DNA of 64,000 nt. Origin: Azadirachta indica (Eukaryota > Streptophyta > Magnoliopsida > Sapindales > Meliaceae). The notes beneath the pieces were generated by a model. That model made no database searches. It was not told where the DNA came from and worked only from the letters and a program-made list of their open reading frames with translations. Made by a program: the position numbers and the translations under genes. This document shows positions 34,568-45,589 of the stretch, one piece after another; position 1 is the stretch's first letter; every line of letters starts with the position of its first letter. The DNA lies in the NCBI GenBank assembly GCA_022749755.1, contig CM040453.1, positions 16,563,368-16,627,367 on the forward strand, read 5' to 3'.

Positions 34568-35657
34568 TGATAAGTGCATAAAAACACACACTTATCATTT
34601 ACTCTTTAATTTGATTAGTTTGTTTAATCCTCTGCTTACATTAATATTTAATGTATTTTGGTTCTATTTTTTACAGATGACGAGAATTGGCCATTGCGCC
34701 ATTCATCTTGCTCTTGGGCATCAAGTTCAAGTTTTTGAAGATCAAGTCAAGTTTTTGAAGAGAACTAAGAGATAGAGAGAGAGGAGATTGGAAGAATTTT
34801 TAGGCATCAAGTTCAAGGTTTTGAAAATTAAGGCTCTCCTAATCTAGTTTTATCTCTTTCCCTTGCCTTTAAACTTTTGGTTTGAATTGAACAATAGTGA
34901 AGTTATTATTTTTATGTTGTCGATTGTCAAATTTTTTATTGTGGATTTTAAACTTTATCTGATGTGTTGTTAAACTTGTTTTCTAAGACAATGATCTAAT
35001 CTATTTGAAGCATTCAATTTCCATAATTGTGTTATTTGTTTTGATTTAATATTTAGTGTTGTGTATGCATTATGATAATTAATGAGTTTTAATATTTGGT
35101 TAGTATTTGAATTATTTGTGGATTAATATGAACTGAGAAGTGATTATTATCTAAATCAGGTAATGAATACCGTAAATTATATATTAGACAGAGATGTACT
35201 AATATGATTTACGTAGTTAGTTAAGAATTATCACTGAATGTAAGGTACTTTCATTTAATATAATTTACATAGAAATATAGTGAATTATTTAGGTGCAAAG
35301 TAGATTCGATTGATCTCGAGAGAGATTGTCGAATAATTTAGAATAATTAACTAATAAGACGGGTATTAAATCAGAATAACATCATTTAGAGAATTGGATA
35401 TGAATAAATATAATGAAATCATTAGTCCTAAATCTTTCCATCAGCTGCATTTGTTTTAATTAAATTTCTCAATAGTTTATTTTGCTTTATTTTGTTTTAA
35501 TTTTTCTCAATCAAATTAATTCGATTTTTTCAAATAAATTCATTACTTAATTATCTTCGGTAATTAACAGATTAACTTTTCTTGTGGGACCAACACTTTC
35601 TTACCACTGTATTACTTGTTTGCGATACATACACTTGCGTTCGTAATTTATGCAACA
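34568..35657 (+). repeat. 3' (or solo) LTR, ~1.1 kb
   Basis: Starts TGATAAGTGCATAAAAACAC and ends near ...TTTATGCAACA. The terminal part (CTTGTGGGACCAACACTTTC, then TACACTTGCGTTCG) is the usual end of LTRs of this plant Gypsy-related class. Its first ~125 bp match part A of the ~600 bp repeat. A matching 5' LTR of full length was not found in the window. The ORF 34524-34775 across its start is not a gene. Confidence 0.65.
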
Positions 35658-36825
35658 TATTTTAATTTTTTATTTTTGGTTTTCAAGTATTCATCTTTTT
35701 TATTTTTTATTTTTTCTCTAATCGATAATTGAAGTTCACTAAGTGACAAGAAAAATAGTCAAATAATATAAAAATAATTAAAAACAATGATTTTTTTTTG
35801 TCTAAAATTTTCGACATATATTTTTTTTTCAACAAATACCATCATTTTTAATTATTTTTATTTTGTTTGACTGTTTTCTTACATGTAGTGAATTTATGAT
35901 TATTATTTGTTAATATATTATTGTTGTTTTAATTATAGATTAGGGTAAAAATTCAAAGAAATTTGAATAAAAAGTAGAGAGTATTTAAATTCAAAAATCA
36001 AATAAGAAAAATGAAAATTTTAAAATAAAAAGTAAAAAGAAGAAAAATAAATTAAACTTTTATTTGTTAATTGAAATTAAATTATTTTCATGTAATTAAT
36101 TTATTTATATAAAAAATTAATTAAAAATTATTAAAAAAGAGCATTTATGTCATTATATTAGTCAAATAAAAGTTAAAGGTATTTTTGTTATTAAAGTAAT
36201 TAACATTGAGCCAGCAGTTAATTTTAACGAAAAATTAACGAAAAGAATGTGTGTTTGATAATTATAAATATATATATATATAATTTGGAGATTTTATGAT
36301 TATAAAATAGATTTAAATTTTTTAATGTAAAATTGAAATTTGATATATATATATATATATCTGTGTGTACATTTATTGTTTAAGGTTTACCATTATACTA
36401 TTAGGCAAATTAGTAGATTAAAAATAAAAATAAGATCACTGTTTAAGGACCGGCCCAATACATGAACAATATCCCTTAATTACTATTCATTGAATTTATA
36501 AACATACGTATATATATACTCTACCTATATTTTGTTTGATATTCTTAATTCAAACATCAACGTCTTTAATTACATTTATTAAAATTAAATAAGTAAATTT
36601 TTAAATTTTTACATATTTATTGATCAAAAAGTTTTTGACTAAATTAATATTAATAAAAACTCAGTCTCACATGGTAGAGTAAAGGAAGACAAGATTAAAA
36701 ATTATTTTTTAAAATTTTTAAATAGAAATCAATTAAATTAAAATTATTCTCTAAAAAGAAAAATATTTAAAATAATTTTTTATTATTTAAATAAAAGTAT
36801 ATTTTATTATAAGTCTTCTAACTAT
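35658..36825. other. AT-rich non-coding DNA
   Basis: No gene. 36365-36480 repeats 30780-30900. Two (TA)n tracts lie near 36265-36285 and 36340-36360. Confidence 0.5.
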
Positions 36826-37215
36826 GTATTTTAGAAAATGGTTTGAAAATTATTTTTTATTTTAAAAATTAAGAATAATTTTACTAAAACTGTCATTTAA
36901 ATATGTGAAAAAAAAATGATTTAAAAATTGCTTTTATATTTTTTTAAAATAAAAATAAATCTATTAAAACATCTATAACCACATATTTTAGAAGACGGTT
37001 TACAAAAATCATTTTTATTTTTTAGAATTAAAGTTGATTTTATTAAAACTGTTCTTTAAACATATATTTTAGAAGACGATTTATAAAAACCGTTTTTATT
37101 TTTTAAAATTAAAGTCAATTTCATTAAACAGTTCTTAAAACATATATTTTAAAAAACAGTTTACAAAAACCGTTCTTATTTTTTAGAATTAAAAACAGTT
37201 TTTGAATAAACCATC
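36826..37215. repeat. Right subterminal repeats (~78-80 bp units)
   Basis: About five units of ATATTTTAGAAGACGGTTTA, CAAAAACCGTTTTTATTTTT and AGAATTAAAG, with variation. The paired GGTTT/AAACC halves form small hairpins. Placement just inside a CACTA-type terminus fits subterminal repeats. Confidence 0.65.
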
Positions 37216-37257
37216 TTAAAAATGAAAATCATCTTTTATTTAGTGTGCTCTTTTAAT

Positions 37258-37272
37258 TGTTTTCTAGTAGTG
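37258..37272 (-). repeat. CACTA-type right terminus
   Basis: TTGTTTTCTAGTAGTG; its reverse complement begins CACTACTAGAAAACAA. The first 10 bases equal the left end at 12566. Confidence 0.6.
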
Positions 37273-38445
37273 CCGCTACGATAGAAGCATAATTGCTTGA
37301 TCCGTCAATGGAGCCGATCACTTTTGATTTTGACAATTGGCAAAAGTACGATATAACAAGAATAATGCAGGCAGGCGAAAACGAGATTGGGAATTGAAAT
37401 TGGACATTAATTCAATAATGGAGTGAAAAAAAAAAACGACGCAGCTAGGTAAGGAAAATTATAAGAGAAAAAAATAATTAATTAATATTATGAGTGAGAG
37501 TTTGATAAATAATGCAGGCATATATTTATAGTGATAATAGTGTACGTGTCTGCTTGATGTTGACACGTACGTATATTAATTTACATATATGTTAATTTGT
37601 ACATTAATTTTCCATTTAATTTACATGTTGTGATGGTGTAATTGTTCAGGGTACAACATAAAAAAGCACACATGAAATAATTATATGTTAATGTATGGTA
37701 ACATTCCTTTGATACAATATTGTGTTCATACCTGAATTTTTTTCATTTGATGTAAAAGATATACATTTTTATTAAAAGATTTTGATTAAGACAGATAATT
37801 TTTCTTGCCAACCGCAACTCTTTATACATGATTCGAACATGAAAGCTTGTTCAAGTAGATAATTAATGTTGTTCTTACTCATATTATAATGAAGACTTCC
37901 AGAAAACAATACTTCTGTTAATACTGTTTCTTGAGAGTTATCTGGCGATCGTAAGATGCATATATATGGCATGCATATATAATTCTTGCTATATATAAAG
38001 CAAAAGGGTATGTTCTTAGAAATTTCTAGCTCTTGCATGTGATATTTGTGAATTAATTAATTCATTTTAGGATTGTATCACATGGCATGTTCATTCTTAT
38101 TATCATACTGCTGATCCAAAGTAGCAAAAACTCAGATTCAGGTCCTTTTCTCGAGTATGTTAATTAATAGAAATTTTAATTAATTAAGCTGTAATTGGAT
38201 TTCTTGGCAATCACAGAATGCAACCTCAACAGAAAAGACAATGTTACAAATGGAAACCATTTGCTTGAAGTGTAAGTCAATATTAATTGTAGACAAATAA
38301 TGAAGGCGCGCCGGAAATACACTACATTATAAATTAAACTGATCACTCACAACTCCATTATTTTTTCCTTAAAAGCAATTCTCTTCCTAGATGCTCTTCT
38401 CGTTCAAATAAACCTTTCCAAGAAATAGTTGAGAAGCATTAATTA
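37273..38445. other. Intergenic DNA left of the pectinesterase relic
   Basis: No gene recognised. A minus-strand frame at 37772-38038 has no identifiable motif. 38330-38445 may be the promoter of the pectinesterase relic. Confidence 0.4.
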
Positions 38446-39212
38446 ATGGCCAAACCTTCTTGTCCGGTGACAGCTTGTTTTGTGCTCATTCCGGCATTAA
38501 CATTATTAGTCTTGTTTCTGGCTAATATTGCTGGTGCTCAAAATCCCAATATAACTGTCTCTCTCGATGGAACTGGTAATTTCAGTTCCATTGTTGCAGG
38601 AATTCAAGCTTCCTCTAACCATTCCAGGACTCCTACTTTGTATAAGTCAAACAAGGTATATATTATGAAAACGTGATTGTTCATTCCGGAAAAACAAATG
38701 TTATCTTATTCGGAGATGGAATGAACAAGACAATAATTGCTTACAATAAAAGTTTAACTGCGGGAATATTCCCTACACACAACACTTCCACCATGGGTAC
38801 GTACGTAAGCGAGTCATCATTGAGTAACACTGCAATTGTGATTCATAATTGCACAATCACTGCTGATGTTGAATTTAGACTGAATAGATCAAGTATTATT
38901 AAGACTTATTTAGAAAGATCATGAAAAGGATACCCATGAATCATAATTATGGAATCTTTTTCAGATGAGCTTGTAGATGCTTAAGGTTGGTGCGAATTCA
39001 GTAAGCCCTTTGCTATGAAGACATTGTATTATGCTGAATATAGAGATCGCAAACCAAGAGCTTTTATAAAGGATAGAGTTAAGTGGTCTGGATATCATAT
39101 CTTAAATAATGCTGATGATTTCAAAAATTTTACTGTCCAAAACTTCATTAACGGCAGTGAATGGCTTCCACAACTGCGTGTTCCATTTGTTGTGGAGGTT
39201 CACCATATTTAG
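38446..39212 (+). pseudogene. Pectin methylesterase gene, core deleted
   Basis: Begins with an ATG and a secretion signal (MAKPSCPVTACFVLIPALTL, then LVLFLANIAGA), followed by the start of the pectinesterase domain (ITVSLDGTGNFSSI). After a stop at 38674-38676 it continues with KTNVILFGDGMNKTII and NTSTMG, then jumps to IHNCTITADVEF and KTYLERS. The final part is VKWSGYHILNNADDFKNFTV with NFINGSEWLPQ (39015-39212). The central segment holding the catalytic aspartates and the QAVAL-type region is missing, and stops lie at about 38922 and 38930-38990. Normal enzymes de-esterify pectin in the cell wall. This copy has no PMEI pro-domain. Confidence 0.9.
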
Positions 39213-39219
39213 TGATGGG

Positions 39220-39720
39220 ACTCACACAAAATTAAGAAAAAGAAAATTGAAATAAAGGCATTTGGCATGAAAATTGGGGGGCTGCGAATTGTGTTTTGCG
39301 AGTGTTTGAAATATTTGTTTTCCGGCGCAGCAAAAGAAGAAAAAAATGAAGCTGAGTGGCAACCATTTTTGACCAAATTGGACGAGGCTTGGCTACAAAT
39401 AGCAAGTCTCTCTTCTCTTTATTTCAAGTTTGTCTAGTGTAGTTCATGGTATCCCATTTTAGAGAGTCTGAGAGAAATATTAGGCATTTTAAATATTTTG
39501 TTCTAAATCTCATTTATTTTTGTGGGTAGAATAATTAGAGTGAAAATATTTATAGAAATATTTCTTGGAGTAGTTAGGTGAGTGGATGTATTTGGGACTT
39601 TAAGTTTTGAGAGAAAAATTGGGTAATTATATAAATTTATTACATAGCGAATTTTTTGCTCTAAGAGCATGTGATTTTTTTTGGGTATCAAAGTTTTTCA
39701 CGTAAATTTGGTACATACAT
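39220..39720 (+). repeat. Possible decayed copia-type LTR
   Basis: Contains GGCTACAAATAGCAAG (TATA-box-like), then at about 39640-39710 the pattern ACATAGCGAATTTTTTGCTC...TTTTTCACGTAAATTTGGT, which resembles the R/U5 junction of plant copia LTRs (gacgtaggc...ccacgtaaat). No partner LTR or target duplication was found. Confidence 0.35.
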
Positions 39721-40056
39721 TATTGTTCATCTACAAAATACTGTTCATATATATATGGAGTACTGTTTATGTGGACAATGAGTTGTTGCAAAATGCATAA
39801 ATTTACCAGAATTTGCCCTACACCATTCATTGCTGGTTTTACACTCATTGAATAATGTTACTTCATTCGTTGTTCATTCTTATAAATGTATAGATGCATA
39901 TTATCTATTAAACGACCTGCCTGTTATTAATAAGAAATCATTAATTATATGTTTATTATATATTTTATCAACGGAGGAAATGCAACAGATCCAATATTGC
40001 AGCAGTGAAATTAAACAATAATGTGCTCTCTCGGACGAGAAACTTCGTTTGAGAGT
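39721..40056. other. Short spacer
   Basis: No gene seen between the possible LTR and the inhibitor gene. Confidence 0.4.
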
Positions 40057-40514
40057 CTAACATTCAGCGGCTGCATGATTACAATAGCCAACTGCCCATT
40101 CTGCATCTTTATAATTTCCTTTCTCAAAACCAGAAAAGCCATACTCGTCCATTTTGTACATTCCATACTTGTACCAGTCAATACAATTCGGAATATCTTG
40201 CCTCAATCTGAAACATGTTGCATTAGCTAATGCCTTCACATATAGTAACATCGTCTCGTTGCTTTTCACGTATGTTATATTCATCCCATTTTGCATAGGG
40301 TAGCTGGTTACATTGGTTGCAGCTTGGCTTCGAGGATCAGACTCGAAAAATGATACGCAAGTCTCAAGAAATTCTGTGCCTTTGCAAGTTTTTCTCTGAT
40401 CAGAGAGACACCATCACCTTTGTCATCCTTTGCTATCACAATACTTTGTTTGATAAGAAAAAATAAAATGGAAAGCATAAGAGGAAGGAGATAGAAGCCA
40501 GTCAAATTCTCCAT
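40057..40514 (-). pseudogene. Pectin methylesterase/invertase inhibitor, frameshifted
   Basis: Starts at the ATG at 40514 with a signal peptide (MENLTGFYLLPLMLSILFFL). It then reads VSLIREK, and a one-base loss in the A run (T run at 40389-40393 on the plus strand) moves the frame. With the shift allowed, the protein continues TCKGTEFLETCVSFFESDPR, the hallmark first disulphide region, then LANATCFRLRQDIPNCIDWY and ends KGNYKDAEWAVGYCNHAAAE-C. Total length would be about 150 residues, a normal PMEI size, with the two conserved cysteine pairs. PMEIs are secreted and block pectin methylesterase or invertase in the wall. It lies tail to tail with the pectinesterase relic. A sequencing slip in the homopolymer is possible, so it may be functional. 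Confidence 0.85.
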
Positions 40515-42313
40515 TAATTGTTAAGTACTACTCAAGGAATTGCAAGAAATCTCTCTCATTACAAAACCGAAAGCTCTATCTAATAAAGTTGTACAAAAAT
40601 TATTACCATATATGATGAATCTCTATTACTCGTGCATTAACAAAAATAGCTAGTCATAGTGTTGTATTTATGTATTATTAGTGTAACAAATTAGCTAGGA
40701 CCAAAAAGGAGAACCCATATTCTTTTAAGAACGCAAAAATTATAATATGATACTTGGGAGTTTTTTCGAAATTTCTAAGCCAAAAATAAATTAATGTTGG
40801 AGTTATGATTAGAAGAAAGTTAATAAGTAAAACCTTAAAAATGGTTTATAATTTAAGGGAGCAAAATTATTACTTTTAAAAACTAAAGGGGTCTAAATTA
40901 AAAATTTGTCTATGTTTCAGCAAACATGGACTGCTTGTGTAAGTTTGATGTTTAAGAACATTTAAAGCTTTATCGCATATTTGTTTAATGCAATAATATT
41001 TGATAATTATTAGTTTGTGCTTGTGGTTTACTTCGAAATGACTTTAATTAATATGTTTAATAGAAGTAGTTGGTGACTAAATAATTTTGCAAGCTTGTCA
41101 TTTTAAGTATTACTATATACATAACATGACTATATATATTTGTCAATTTAAATATTACTATATACTTAACATGACTATGTTTGTCATTTGATACTTATGG
41201 TGATTAAAATTGATTACTAAAATATTCATTCCCGAAAATGTTTAAATAAGTGAAAGAAATTAAAAAATTTAAAACATTTATCATGATTCCTATATTGATA
41301 ATGCAAACTCTTTCAATAATAAAAAAATTTTAAGATTTACATTTAAAAAACTCTGATTGATTAATAAAAAATTTCAAACCAAATTGGCCTTTAGCAACTT
41401 AGCGTAAATGTTAATAAATTAAATTCAAATTTTGATATGTTACTTAATTATGTTATGCATAAAATGTAATATGTTAGATTTAAAATTAACTAATTAGACT
41501 TGTCAAAAATACTAACTATATTACTTCTATTAAACCCTAGTTAGTTATATTGTATTGTATTATTTAATATATTTTTGTGTTAAACTGAATAATATTTAAT
41601 TTGTTTTATATTTTTAATTTGTTAATAATACAAAACAAGCTAAAACAAGATTTAATTCAATGTTAAATTAACCAAAAAATTGTATTATTCATTATCCAAA
41701 TCAAGTGAAAATATTATATTTAAAAAATTGTATTTAGTTATTGCTTAATTGGAAGCCTAACTGAAAAATCAACTACGCGTAGAAATTCCTTGGAACTGCC
41801 GTCAGGCACATGCGTAAAAACGACGATTTACAAGGTTACACGACAAGAAGAGGATAGGGAACAAATAAGATATGGTAAGGAACACGAACTTAATTGTACT
41901 CCAAATTTCTAGATTCCATTTTCCAAGAAATAAAAAATAAAAAATAAAATGAAAACCACGTGATCTCACGTTCCCGCACGATTGACACGTCAAACCCTGG
42001 TTCAATTCTCTACAACCGGAACTTTGTAATCGACTCTTACCTAAAGCTTAATGTAATTGTACGCTATGCTTTAAGTTATCCTAAAATCTAAGTACAACAT
42101 AAAAAGAGAATAAAAGTTCTCGAGTTAGAATACTGTTATCCGCAGAGGATAATGGCCACTTGTTTCAGATTTTCGATCACCTCTCTATCCTTCGGTTTAA
42201 ATTTTGAGAATTTTTTTAAAAAAGAAAAATCTCATCTATAATTAAACTCCCTCTGTAATTGAATTCGTGTTGTGAAGAGATTGAAGAAGAGCGTACAGTG
42301 AACAAAAGACGCC
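40515..42313. other. Intergenic DNA before the BPA1-like gene
   Basis: No gene. 41093-41300 resembles 8170-8370 (ACATAACATGACTATATAT, GATACTTATGGTGAT), with a short tandem duplication in this copy. The last ~300 bp are probably the promoter and 5' untranslated region of the BPA1-like gene. The minus-strand frame at 41802-42005 is unsupported. Confidence 0.5.
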
Positions 42314-44801
42314 ATGATGGTTGGTGATGTAATTATTTATTTCCTTTTATTAGTTTTCTTAATTCTTTTTAGTGTATTTGGTTGCTGAGAATTTTTTTTT
42401 TATTTATGTGGAAAATTTTTCTTTTTTTATTGATTTAGAGTAAGTTGTATAATTTGATGTCTATCCTATTCATTGATTGATTTTTTCGGCAATTAAACGA
42501 AGATGAGTGGGAAGTAGTTTTTGTTTTGATGCTCTGTTTGGTTGCTGGGAAAGTATACGAAATAGTTGGAAAATATGGAATTTGTTGATATTTTCATAGT
42601 TTGAGATCTGTTGAGGGTAATTTAACTCTGGTATTTAGTTTATACGAGTTTTATTGTGTCTAACACAAGAGAAGATTACTGGAAGCTTATTTCAATTCAT
42701 TTCATTTTTATTATTTTCGTATGCAGAAATTTTCGGCATTTTCACTAAACTATTCTTCAGAGTGCTTGTGATATAGCTTTACTTAGTGCATATTCTCAGT
42801 GATGATCTTAGACTGTAAATTCTGAAGAAGAAGATGAAATGTTTATTGAGGAAACTCTTATTGAAGCCCACAGTTTGCTTGCCTAATCATGAAGTAATCA
42901 AAGAAAGATTAAAGTGGATTACCCACATGACGAAATGGTGTTTCTATTGATATTGCTGATATACTGTTCTTATTTTGGCTTCTCTCATGCCTTGGTTTTA
43001 AATTCTATAATAAATACACTAGTTTCATTTATGATTTATTTTAATTGTTTAGATTAAGTTGCGGTTGTAAAATAAGTTCTTTAAGTAAATTTTCTAGGGT
43101 AATGTTTATGTTGCTGAAATAATACATGTTATATGGGCTTCCACTGACAGTTTTGCTATGTTCTTTGTTGCTACAGGTAAGAACGGTCAAAGTAAGCAAT
43201 GTTTCCTTAGGTGCATCTGAGCAAGATATAAAGGAGTTCTTTTCCTTTTCTGGTGACATTGAACATATTGAGATGCACAGGTTTGTTGTCTTTGGAACTT
43301 AGTTTTATTATATGTGTTTTACTTTTGTCCCTCTATTTTATGCATTCTTTGCTTGCCTGTTGGAGGAGGAGGAGGAAAACATGGAATTTGAATTTTAATA
43401 GTCGTAAGACCCCTTTTTTCCTACCCACCAGAGAGATATTTACTTCTCTTAAGGATACTCTTTTAGTTATATACATGTAAAGAGCAGTAAGTTTCCCATA
43501 CGTTTTACTATTATTGTCTTTTTTTTTTTTCCTTTTCAGTGACAACGAGCGGTCTCAAATTGCTTATGTTGTCTTTAAAGATTCCCAGGGGGCAGAGACT
43601 GCAATTCTTCTTTCGGTGTGTCATCCTCTTCTTACTTTTCAGTTCTTTTATTTTTTCATTAGATTAATGTACTCTAATTCTCAACTGTATGTCATCATTG
43701 GCATTTTATGATTATTTTAGAAGAAAGGCACATGGTTGTGAAAATTGAGCCAAAAATGATTCTTTGATTATTATGCATAGTGTATGTCTTCTATTGGTCA
43801 AAGGATATGTGTTACCGTGTTTTAGAATATTTGGAAGTTGCGCCAGTTGATGCTTTTTCTGGGGTATTGATGTTATCTTGAAGTGAAAATAATGAAATAG
43901 ATTGAACCCATATCCATGCTAATGTTTCAAAGCTAATCTGAGCTTAAGTTCATCAAGTTCTTGACTCAGGACCTATTTCCGTGCATGTCATTGTTTGAAT
44001 ACTTGCCATCTGTTTATGTGGACTTACAGTCATCAATCTAACGTGAATTTTTATGGTATTTGTTTCATTTGATAATTTTCTTTTCAATTTCTTTTACACC
44101 TATCTTTCAGGGTGCAACAATTGTTGATCAGTCTGTTGCCATTGAATTGGATCCAGAGTATAAGCCACCGGCTGCTGCTTCTGCCCAACTAGCTGTAATA
44201 TCTTGATAACACAATTTCTTGTAATTTTTCTCTCTTGAGTGATTTTTCGACTATTAACTGAATTATGCAATTTTTTCAGACAAAAGAGAACAAAAATGAA
44301 GGTGGTTCTGAGTCTGCAGTCCAGAAGGCTGAGGATGTTGTCAGCAGCATGCTGGCCAAGGGTTTTGTTCTAGGGAAAGATGCACTCAACAAAGCAAAGG
44401 CCTTCGATGAGAAGCACCGGTTCACTTCTACTGCCACAGCCACAGTTGCTTCCATTGATCAAAAGATTGGTTTCACTGAAAAAATAAGTGCAGGCACAAC
44501 TCTTGTCAACGACAGAGTGAGGCAAATGGATGAAAAGTTTCAGGTTTCTGAGAAGACCAAGTCTGCTTTTTCAGCTGCTGAGCAGACAGTTAGTAATGCT
44601 GGATCTGCCATCATGAAGAACCGTTATGTGCTGACCGGAGCTTCTTGGGTTACTGGTGCATTTAATCGGGTTACCAAGGCGGGAGGGGAAGTGAGTCAGA
44701 AGACAAGAGAAAAGGTTCTGGCTGAGGAGGAAGAGGCTCGAAGAGCAGAAGGCTATGCTCAGGTTCATGAGACGGGATCTCCAAGAGCTGGCACAAACTA
44801 G
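42314..44801 (+). CDS. BPA1: BPA1-like RRM protein (binding partner of ACD11)
   Basis: Five exons by splice-site reading: 42314-42319, 43177-43280, 43540-43615, 44111-44194, 44280-44801. They sum to 792 nt, exactly 263 residues and a stop. The N-terminal RRM reads MMVRTVKVSNVSLGASEQDI, then FFSFSGDIEHIEM, AYVVFKDSQGAETAILLS and GATIVDQSVAIELD. The C-terminal half is Ala/Lys-rich and helical (VVSSMLAKGFVLGKDALNKA, then VASIDQKIGFTEKISAGT). This matches the plant family of BINDING PARTNER OF ACD11 proteins. ACD11 is a sphingolipid transfer protein that restrains cell death. The two-codon first exon is inferred from phase; a second donor at 42329 would add three residues. All junctions are GT-AG and no damage is seen. 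It is probably functional. Confidence 0.92.
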
Positions 44802-45318
44802 GAATGTATGGCTCTTCATGCTTAAGGTCAATACTTTGATTCCCTAAAAGCTATGTAAATATCTTCATAAAAGAGTGTGGATCATATCCTCTGAAGATTA
44901 CTTATGTTGCTGCTGTAAGTTGGAAGTAGTTGGCATAGAACAGTGTCATTTATTGTTGAGTATGTTAGCTTACTAAGAAAGAAATAGTCACTAGTTTGTC
45001 ACTGAAGCATGGTAAAGTTGCCAATTTCATTGTCAAATTATCTTTATCTATTGTTGCATGAAAGCCTTTATTTGATTTTAAATCTCCGGTTGTTGTCCCT
45101 CCATACCAGCATCGAATGAATGTTTTATATTGGGCCTTTGTTTAAAAAATTTATAAACACAGTTCTTTCTGCTTTTGCTAGTACTGTTATTATCAATGAT
45201 ACTATTTGTAGTTGAAACTGAATTATTATTGAGTTAAGAAGAAAGAAAACAATCGAAGTAGAGACAAGGAACTATGAAAACTTGCCGTTTTGAGATCATT
45301 TATATAATCCTTGTCAGT
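44802..45318. other. 3' region of the BPA1-like gene
   Basis: Probable 3' untranslated sequence then intergenic DNA. No further gene. Confidence 0.4.
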
Positions 45319-45546
45319 TTACTTACCAAGAATCCTCTTCTTGTTGAAATTATCATCATTTCCTCTTTCCAAAGTAGTCTCTACTTTCCTCTTTCTTCCA
45401 CAAGATTCATTATTGTTCATTGAAACATTATTATTAATCTCATCTGCTTCCATTTCCATATCTTCAAGACCCTTATCTATGAGTCTCTGAAACTCAGTCA
45501 TCAACTTATGATCTGATGGTGGACTCAAATTCAGATTTAATGTCAT
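45319..45546 (-). CDS. Short unidentified ORF, possibly a first exon
   Basis: 75 codons from the ATG at 45546: MTLNLNLSPPSDHKLMTEFQ, an acidic stretch (DMEMEADEINNN), then a basic cluster (CGRKRKVE, NKKRIL). The NLNLSPP start and the basic cluster recall first exons of nuclear regulators, but no domain is recognised. GTAAGT follows RIL at about 45325, a perfect donor site, so it may be the first exon of a gene whose remainder is lost: the BPA1-like gene lies within 520 bp. It could equally be a relic. Confidence 0.35.
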   Translation of the reverse strand: MTLNLNLSPPSDHKLMTEFQRLIDKGLEDMEMEADEINNNVSMNNNESCGRKRKVETTLERGNDDNFNKKRILGK

Positions 45547-45589
45547 AGTCGCAAAACAAGAGGAGAAAATTTTCTTTTTAGCCACTATA

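Larger units (their letters stand above)
12566..37272 (-). mobile_element. Putative large CACTA (En/Spm) composite element
   Basis: The left end begins CACTACTAGACTATT at 12566. The right end at 37272 is, in reverse complement, CACTACTAGAAAACAATT, so the termini share CACTACTAGA. Subterminal tandem repeats lie inside both ends (about 34 bp units at 12690-12895, about 78-80 bp units at 36826-37215) and share an AGAAGACNGTTT core. The left 10.6 kb holds the two standard CACTA genes on the minus strand. The right 14 kb holds other repeats, an LTR element and host gene fragments. The 3 bp flanks (TTG and CCG) do not match, so the two ends could belong to different elements. The coding core is certain; the right boundary is not. 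Confidence 0.5.

Noticed and set aside
37772..38038. 88-residue minus-strand ORF
   Set aside because: No recognisable domain; kept out of the gene list for lack of support, although the composition is not obviously non-coding.
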